Shown here: positions 1 through 9,000 of the stretch, one piece after another | Numbering within the stretch: the stretch's first letter is position 1 | Layout of the letters: every line of letters starts with the position of its first letter | Notes under the pieces: model-generated | What the model was told of the DNA's origin: nothing | What the model saw: the letters and a program-made list of their open reading frames with translations, nothing else | The model's database searches: none | NCBI GenBank assembly: GCA_947453725.1 | Contig: CANGHH010000012.1 | Coordinates: 62,001 to 126,000, forward strand | Direction: 5' to 3' | Origin: Betaproteobacteria bacterium | GTDB lineage: Bacteria > Pseudomonadota > Gammaproteobacteria > Burkholderiales > Burkholderiaceae_C | Length of the DNA: 64,000 bases | Program-made: the position numbers and the translations under genes

Positions 1-3000
1 CGGCCAGGTCGCTGGCGTCGATGGCCCCGATCTGCGTCGTCGTCAGGGCCGCCACCTGCAGCGAAGTCAGTGCCGCGACCTGGGTGTCGGACAGCGCCGT
101 CAGGGCATCGACACCGATGACGCTGATCTGCGCCGTCGTGAAGGCCGCGATGTCGGTGGTGCCCAGGGTCGCCACCTGGTCGACGGTCAGGCTGGCCACC
201 TGCGCCGTGGTCAGCGCCGCGATCTGGTTGCCGCCGAGGGCCGCCAGGTCGTTGCTCGAGACCACGCTGAACTGGTCCAGACTCAGCGCAGCCAGCGCGC
301 TGGTGCCCAGCGCTGCGAAGTGCGCGCTGTCCAGCGCGACGATCTGCGCCGTGCTGAAGCCCGCCATCTGGCTGCCGGTCAGCCCGACCAGGTCACGGGT
401 TTCCATCACCGCCATGTCGGCGGTGGTGATGGCCGCGATCTGCGCCGTGCTGAAGGCCGCCACCTGGGCCGAGCTCAGGGCCTGGATGTCGGTGGTGGTG
501 ATGGCGGCGATCTGGCTCGCCGTCAGCGCGGCGATCTGCGCCGTGCGCAGGGCCGCCACGTCGGCCGATTCCAGCGCCGCGATCTGGACGCTGCTGAACT
601 GCGCGATCTGGCCCGTGCTCAGCGCCACGTATTGCGCCGTGCCCAGGGCCGCCAGGTTGCTGGTGCCCAGGCCGCTGACTTGCGCGATGCTGAGCGCGGC
701 CACCTGGTTGGTGGTCAGGTTGGCCATCTGCGAGGTGCCCAGCGCGTTGATCTGGTCGACGCTGAAGTTGTTGACCTGGCCGGTGCTCAGCGCCGCCACC
801 TCGGTGGTCGTCAGCGAGGGCAGCGCGCTCAGGCTGATGGCGCGGATCTGCGAGGTCGACAGGCCGACCAGCTGACCGGTGCTCAGGGCCGCCAGCGAGG
901 CGCCGCTCAGCCCGGCGATGTCGGCGCTGCTGAAGCCGCGCAGTTGCACCGTGCTCAGTGCGGCCAGGTCGGCCGTCTGCAGGTTGTGGACCTGCGTCGT
1001 CGTCAGCGCCGCGATCTGGCTGCTGCCCAGGATGGCGAACTGGGCCGACGACAGGGCGTTCAGCGTCGCGGTGCCGATGGCGCCGAGCTGCGCGCTGCCG
1101 ATGGCGGTCAGCTGGTTGTTGGCCAGGTTGCTCAACTGGCTGCTGGTCAGCGCGGCGGCCTGGTCGGCCGACAGCGCGGCGATCGGCGCAGTTCCCAGGC
1201 CGGACAGCGTGGTGCTGCTCAGGCTGGCCAGGTCGGCCGTCTCGATGGCGCGGATCTGGCTGCTGGACAGGCCCACCAGCTGGGTCGTGCTCAGCGCCCC
1301 CAGCTGGGTCGAGCTCAGGGCCACGATGCCGGCGGTGTTGAAGCCGCGCACCTGGGCGGCGGTCAGCACGGCCAGGTCGGCCGTCTCCAGCCCGTTGACC
1401 TGGCTGGTCGTCAGGCCGGCGAGCTGCGCACTCGTCAGCACCTGGAACTGGGCGGTGCCCAGCGTCGCCAGGTCCGCCGCCGCGATGGCCGCGAGCTGCG
1501 TCGTGCCCAGGCCCGACAGCAGCGTGGTGCTGATGCTGCCGAGCTGGTTGGTGCTCAGCGCCGCGGCCTGGGTCGAGCTCAATGCATTGAGCTGCGACAG
1601 GCTCAGCACCTGGATGTCGGTGGTGCCGAGGCTGGCCAGGTCGGCCGTTTCGAGGGCCCGGATCTGCGCCGTGCGCAGCGCGCCGATCTGGGTCGTCGTC
1701 ATCTCGCTGAGCAGGTTGGCGTCCAGCGCGACGATGGCCTTGGTGCTCAGGGCCACCACCTGCGCGGTGCCCAGGCTGCTCAGGTCGGCGGTCTCCATTT
1801 GGGCCACCTGGGTGGTGCTCAGGGCGGCGATCTGGCTGGTGCCCAGCGTCGACCATTCGGTCGTGCCCAGGGCATTCAGGTTGGTGGTCGACAGCGCGTT
1901 GATCTGCGCCGTGGTCATCGCCAGCAGCTGCGTCGTGCTCAGGGTGGTGAACTGGGTGGTACCCAGTGCGCTCAGCTGCAGCGTCGACATGCTGGCCATT
2001 TCAGCCGTCGTCAGCGCCTGGATCTGGGCCGTGCTCAACGCGTCGATCAGCGTCGTGCTGAGCGCCCGGAACTGCGCCGAGCTCAGACCGGCGACCTGCG
2101 CCGTGGACAGGTTCTGGAACTGCGTCGTGCTCAGCGACGCGATGCTGCTGGGCGCGATCGCCGCCAGCTGGGTCGTGCTCAGCGCCGACAGGTCGGTCGT
2201 CTCCATCGCCGAGATCTGCAGCGAATTCAGGCCCGCGATCTGTGTCGTGCTCAGGGCCTGGAACTGGGCGGCGCTCAGCGCCGTCAGGTCGGTGGAATTG
2301 ATGGCGTTGATCTGCGCCGTGGTCAATCCGGCCAGCTGCATGCTGCCCAGCTGGCTCAGCTGGGTGGTGCCGAAAGCCGCCACCTGGCTGGTGCTGAAGG
2401 CGGCCATCTGGTTGGTGTTGAGCTGCGACAGGTCGCTGGTCGTCAGCGCCGCCACGGACCCGATGGCGATGGCGCGCAGCTGGGCCGTGCCCAGCGCCGC
2501 CGCTTGCGTGGTGCTCAGCGTGTCGATGGCGGTGCTGCCCAGCGCCGCGATGGCCACGGTGCCCAGGGCCGCCATCTGGCTGCCGCTGAGGACCGCCAGG
2601 TCGGCGGTCTCCATCGCCGCGGCCTGGGCTGCCGTCATGACCTGCAGCTGCGCCGTGGCCAGGTTCTGGAACTGGGTGGTGCCCAGGTAGGCCAGGTTGG
2701 TGGCGTCCAGCGCCTGGAACTGCGCCGTGCTCATCGCGTTGAGCTGTGCCGTGCCCAGCGCGGCCATGACGCTGGTGCCCAGCGCGGCCAGCGCGGCGTT
2801 GCTCAGGCTGTTGAACTGGGCCGTCAGCAGGGCGGCCACGTCAGCGGTTTCGAGCGCCGCCGCCTGGGTCGCCGTCATGGCGGCCAGTTCGCTGGTGCTG
2901 AGCTTGCTGTACTGCGTGGTCCCCAGGGCGGCCAGCGCCGTCGGATCGATGGCCGCGAACTGCGCCGAGCTCATGCCTTGCAGCAGCGTCGTGCTCAGCG

Positions 3001-6000
3001 TGCTGAACTGGGTGCTGCCCAGCACCGCGATGGCGTCGGTGTTCAGCGCGGCAAACTGGGTCGTTCCCAGCACCGCCAGGTCGGCCGTTTCCAGCGCCGG
3101 TGCCTGGGTGGCCGTGATGGCCGCCAGTTGCGCGGTCGACAGGGCCTTGAAGGCCGCCGTGCCCAGCGCGGCCAGGTCGACGTCTTCCAGCGCGGCGATC
3201 TGCGAGGTGCGCAGGGCTGCCGCTTGCGACGAGCCCAGGGCGGCGGCCTCGCTGGTGGTCAGCGCCACCAGCTGCGTGACCGACAGCGCCGCCACCTGCG
3301 AGGTCGTCAGCGCGGCGACGATGCTGGTCCCCAGTCCGGCGATCTGGTCGTCGGTCAGCTGGGCGATGACGGCCGTGCCCAGCGCCGCGATCTGCGCGGT
3401 GCCCAGGGCGGTGATGTTGCTCGGATCGATGACCATGGCCTGGTCGACCGTGAAGGCCGCCGACTGCGTGGACGTCAGGCTGGCCAGCTGGGTGCTGGTC
3501 AGGGCCGCGACTTCGTCCAGCGTCAGCGCGCGGATCTGCGCCGTGCCCAGGTGGGACAGTGCGGCGGTGCCCAGCATGCCGATGTCGTCGGCCCCGATGG
3601 CCACGATCTGGCTGGTTCGCAGGGCCACCGCCTGGCTGCTGCCGAGGGCAGCGATTTCGGCGCCGCTCAGGGTGGCGACGGCGTCGGCGCCCAGGGCCCG
3701 CAGCTGGGCCGTCGTCAGCGCCGCAACTTGTCCGGTGGCCAGGCCGGCGACCTGGTCGAGCGTCAGGTTGGCGATCTGGCTGGTGCCCAGCGCCGCGAAG
3801 CTGCTGGTGGCCATGGCGGCCAGGTCGGCCACCTCCATCGCCTGCAGTTGCGCGGTGCTGAAGCCGGTCACCTGGGCGCTGCTCAGCGCGGCGACCTGCG
3901 ACGAGGTCAGTGCCGTCACCTGGGCGCCGGTCAGCGCGGCGATCTGCGTGCTGCGCAGCACGGCCAGCTCGCCGGTGTTCACGCTGGCCAGCAGGTCGCT
4001 GTTCAGCGCGGCCAGCTGGCTGGTCTTCATCGCGGCCCACTGGGCCGTGCCCAGCGCATTCAGGCTGTCTGGCGCCAGGTTGTTCAACTGGTCGGCGCTC
4101 AGCGCGCCGATCTGGTTGGTGGTCAGTGCGGCGAGCTGGGTCGTGCTCAGCTCGGTGATGCCGGTGCTGCCGATGGCGGCGATCTGCGCCGTGCCGATGG
4201 CCTGCACATCGGCGGTTTCAAGGGCTGCCAGATTGGCCGCACCCAGGGCCAGCAGCTGGCTGGAGCCGAGCGCAGCGACCTGGGCCGTGCCCATGCCGGC
4301 GACGGCGGCGGTGCTCAGCACCGCCAGGTCGTCGGCCGTCAGGGCGCGGACCGAGGCCGTGCCCAGCGCGGCGAGGTCGGCGGTTTCCAGCGCAGCGGCC
4401 TGGGTCGTCGTCAGCGCGGCGATCTGCGCCGTGGTCATGGCCGCGAACTGGGCGGTGCCCAGGGCCGCCAGGTTGGCCGCGTCCAGCGCGGCGATCTGCC
4501 CGGTGCTCAGTGCGGCGACTTCCTTGGTCGTCAGGCCGGCCAGCTGGCTGCTGGTCAGCGATGTCAGCTGGTCGACCGACAGCACGACGATCTGGGCCGT
4601 GGTCAGCGCCGCCAGGTCGGCGGTCTCCATCACCGCCAGGTTGGCGTTGCTGAAGGCCGCGATCTGCGCGGTGCCGAGGGCGGCCACCTGGGCCGTCGTC
4701 AGGCCGACGGTGGCGGCGGTGGACAGGTTGGTGATGGCGGCGGCCGAGATGGCGTGCACCTGGGTCGTTCCCAGCACCGTGAAGTCCTGGCTTTCCAGCA
4801 GGCTGGCCTGTGTCGTGGTCAGCACGGCGAACTGCGCCGAGCTCATCGCCGCGAACTGGGTGGTGCCCATCGCGGCCAGGGCGTTGCCGTCGATGCTGGC
4901 GAACTGCGCGGTCGTCAGTGCAGCCACCTGGCGTGATCCGAGGCTGGCCAGCTGGGTCGTGCCCAGCGCTGCCAGCTGGGTCGTCGACAGGGTCATCACG
5001 GCGGCGGTGCCCAGGGCGGCGATGTCGCTGGTGCCCATGGCCGCGAAGTTGCTGCCGCTGAAGGCCGCCACCTGGGCCGTCGTCAGCGCGGCGACCTGCG
5101 CCGTCGTCATCGCCGCCGCAGCGGCGGTGCTGAGGGCGGCCAGGCTGCCGCCGGCGATGGCGCGCAGCTGGGCCGTGCCGACGGCAGCCAGGTCGGCTGC
5201 TTCCAGCGCCGCGGCCTGCGTCGTGGTCAAGCCGGCGAGCTGGTTGGACGTCATCGCGGCGTACTGGCCCGAGGTCAGCGCCGCCAGGGCGCTGGCTTCG
5301 ATGCTGGCGAACTGGGTGCTCGACAGCGCCGCCACTTCACGGCTGCTCAGGTTGGCCAGCTGGGTGGTGCCCAGGCTGGCCAGCTGGGTGGTGCTGAAGG
5401 CGCTGAACTGCGCCGTGCTCAAGGCCGTCAGGGCGCGCGTTTCCAGCACCGCCAGCTGCACCGCACTGAGGGCGGCGATCTGCGCCGTGCCCAGCGCGGT
5501 CAGCTGGGTGCTGCCCAGGCTGGCGGCCCAGCTGGTGCTGAGCTGGCCGATGGCATCGCCATTCAGCGCCCGCAGTTGCGTCGTGCCGAGCGCGGCCAGA
5601 TCGGCCGTCACCAGGCCGGCGGCTTGCACGCCGGTGATGGCGGCCAGCTGCGCCGTGCCGAGCGCGGCGAACTGCGTGGTGCCCAGCGCGGCGAGGTAGG
5701 TCGGATCCAGGTTGCCGAGCTGCGAGGTGCTCAGCGCGGCGATCTGTGCCGAGGTCAGCTGGGTGAATTGCGTGTCGCTCAGCGCGTTGACCTGGGTGCT
5801 CGACAGGGCGCCGATCTGGCGGCTGTTCAGCATCACCAGGTCGCGGGTTTCCAGCGCCACCAGCTGCGCCGCCGACAGCGTCGCCAGCTGGGCCGTGGTC
5901 AGCGCGCCGATCTGTGCCGTCGTCAGGCCGGCCAGCGCATCGGGCTGGATGGCGGCCAGGTCAGCCGTTTCCAGGGCCGCGATCTGGCGCGAGCCCAGCG

Positions 6001-9000
6001 CTGCCAGGTTGGCGCTGCCCAGCACGCTGGCCTGGGTGGTCGTGAAGGCCGCCACCTGCGCGGTCGACAGCGCAGCGAACTGGGCGCTGCCCATCGCCAT
6101 CAGGGTGTCGACCGACAGGCTGGCGATCTGCGCCGTGCTGGTGTTGGCGATCTGCGCCGTGCCCAGGGCGCCGAACTGGTCGGGGCTCAGGGCGCCGAGC
6201 TGGGCCGTCGACAGCGCGGCGAGCTGGCTGCTGCTCAGCACCGCCAGGTCGCTGGTGCCCAGCTGCGACAGCTGGCTGACCGACAGCGCGGCCACCTGGG
6301 CCGTGGTCAGCGAGACGGTCTGTGCCGTGGTCAGGCCTTGCAGGGCTTCGGCGCTCAGGGCCTGCAGGTCGTTGGTCGACAGCGCCCGCAGCTGCGTCGT
6401 GCCCAGCGCGCCGAGGTCGGCGCTTTCCAGGGCCGCAGCCTGGCTGGTGGTCAGCGCAGCGATCTGCGCCGTGGTCATGGCGTGGAACTGCGCCGTGCCC
6501 ATGGCCGCCAGTTCGGTGGCGTCCAGGCTGGCCAGTTGCGCGGTGGTCAGGGCGGCCACCTGGCGCGTGCTCAGGCCAGCCAGCTGGCTGGCGTCCAGCG
6601 CGTCGAGCTGGCTGGTCGTCAGCGCGCTCAGCGCGTTGGTCGACAGGGCGGCCAGGTCGCTGCTGCCCCAGGCGGCCAGGTGCGCGCCGGTGATGGCCAG
6701 CAGCTGCGCACTGCTGAGCGCCGCGGCCTGCGCCGTGGTCAGGGCGGCCAGCTGGGTGTCGTCGAGTGCGGCGATGGCCGCCGTGCCGAGCACGGCGATC
6801 TGGGCCGTGCGCAAGGCCGCCAGGTCGGCCACTTCGAGGTTGGCGATCTGGGTCGTGCCCAGCGCCGCGATCTGGCCGGTCGTCAGCGCCGCGAACTGGG
6901 TCGTGCCCAGCGCGTTCAGCTCATCCGGGATCAGGCCGGCGAGTTGGGCAGTGCGCAGCGCGCTGAGCTGCTGAGTCGTCAGATTGCCCAGCTGGCTGGC
7001 CGTCAGCGCGTTGAGCTGGGTGGTGCCCAGGGCATTCAGCTGGCCAGTCGACAGCGCGGCCAGGTCGGTGCTGGTCCACTGCGCCAGGGTGTCGACGTTG
7101 ATGGCCGCCAGCTGGGCGGTGGTCAGGGCCTGTGACTGCAGCGAGCTGAGTCCGTTCAGCACATCACCCTGCAGGGCCGCGATGGCGCTGGTGGTCAGTG
7201 CGGCCAGGGCCGCCGTGGCCACGCCGCCGAGGGCGGCCGAGCTCAGCGCCGCGGCCTGCGTGGCGCTGATGGCAGCGGCCTGCCCTGCGGTGAGCGACGC
7301 GAACTGGGCCGAGCCGAGCAGCGCCAGCGCATCGGCCGTCAGCACGGCGCGCTGTGCGGTGGTCATCGCGCCGAGCTCGGCCGGCGTCAGCGCTGCGACC
7401 TGGCCGAGGCTCAGGTCCTGGATCTGCGTCGTGGTCAGCGCGGCGATGGCGGCAGTCGACAAGGCTGCCAGGTCGGCCGTCTCCATGCTGGCCAGCACGC
7501 CGGCGTCGATGGCGCGAACCTGGGCCGTCGACAGCACGGCGGCCTGCGCCGTGGTCAGGGCGACCAGCGCTTCGGCGCTCAGCACGGCCATTTGCGCCGT
7601 GGTCAGGGCCTGGATCTGGTTGGAGGCCAGCGCGGCGAGGTCGGCCGTCGGCAGCAGCACGAACTGGGTCGTGCTCAGGCCGCCGAGCTGGCTGGCCGTC
7701 AGGTTGGCGACTTGCGCCGTCGTCAGCGCGCCGATGGCTTCGGCGCTCAGGCCGTTGAGCTGGCCGGTGGTCAGCACCGCGACCTGGGCGGTGCCCAGGC
7801 TGCTGATCTGCGTGGTCGTCAGCGCGGCCAGCTGGTCGGCGCTGATCGAACGCAGCTGCGTGCTGCCCAGCACGTCGAGCGTGGTCGTGCTGACGGCCGC
7901 CAGCACGTCGCCGCTGATGGCGTGCAGCTGGGCGGTGGTCAGCGCGGCGGCCTGGCCGGTGCTCAGGTTGTTGATCTGTTCGGACGACAGCGCGGCGACG
8001 CCGGCGGTCGTCAGCGCCACCAGCTGGCTGGTGCCCAGGGTGGCCAGGCTGGCGGTGGCCAGGCTCTGCAGGGCCGTGGACCCGAGGGCGGCGATCTCGG
8101 CCGAGGTGAAGGCGGTGAACTGCGTGGTGCCGAGGGCTGCCAGGTCGGCCGTGCTCAGGCTCTGCACCTGCAGCGTGCTGAGGGCGGCAATCTGCGCCGT
8201 GCCCAGGCTGGCGATCTGGGTCGTGCCCAGCGCCGCGAGCTGGCTCGACGACAAGGCGCGCAGCTGGTCGCCGCTGAGCTGGGCCAAGCTGCTGGTTGCC
8301 AGCACCGCCAGGTCTTCACCTTCCAGGGCACGCAGCTGGGCCGTGCTCAGGCCGGCGATCTGGTTGCTGGCCAGCGCGGCGGCCAGGGTCGTTGTCAGGG
8401 CGGCGATGTCGACGGTGGTCAGGGCCGCGATCTGCGAGGTCGACAGGGCCACCAGGTCGGTGGTCTCCAGCCCCGCGACCTGCGCGGTGGTCAGGGCCGC
8501 GATCTGCGCGGCGCGCAGGCTGGCGTATTGGCCGGTGCTCAGGCTGGCCAGATCGGCCGGGCTCAGCGAGGCCACCTGCAGCGTGGTCAGCGCACCAATC
8601 TGGCCGCCGTTCAGGCCGTTCAACTGGACCGAGCTCAGTGCGTCGAGCTGGGTGGTGGTCAGTGCGGCGATCTGGGCCGTCAGCAGCGTGTTCAGGCTGC
8701 TGGTCTGCAGGTTCGACAAGGCCGTGGCGTCCAGACCCCGCAGCTGGGCCGTACTCAGCGCGGTCAGCTGGTTGGTGCTCATCGCGTTGAGGTCGGCCGA
8801 GCCGAGACCTGCGATCTGCAGCGAAGTCAGGCCGGCCAGCTGGGCGGTGCCGATCAGGCTGACCTGGGTCGTGCCCAGCGCGGCGATCTGCGCCGAGGTG
8901 AAGGCACCGATCCGGCTCGCACCCAGGGCGGCCAGGTCGGCGGTCTCGATGGCCGCCATGGCCGTCGTCGTGATGGCCTGCAACTGGGCCGTCGTCAGCG

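Noticed and set aside
320..4936. 1538-residue plus-strand frame rich in Arg/Gln/Gly
   Set aside because: It mirrors the 24-bp repeat of the minus-strand gene, has no ribosome site, and the other plus frames across the region are also long but interrupted. The minus frame alone is open throughout and keeps a hydrophobic pattern.
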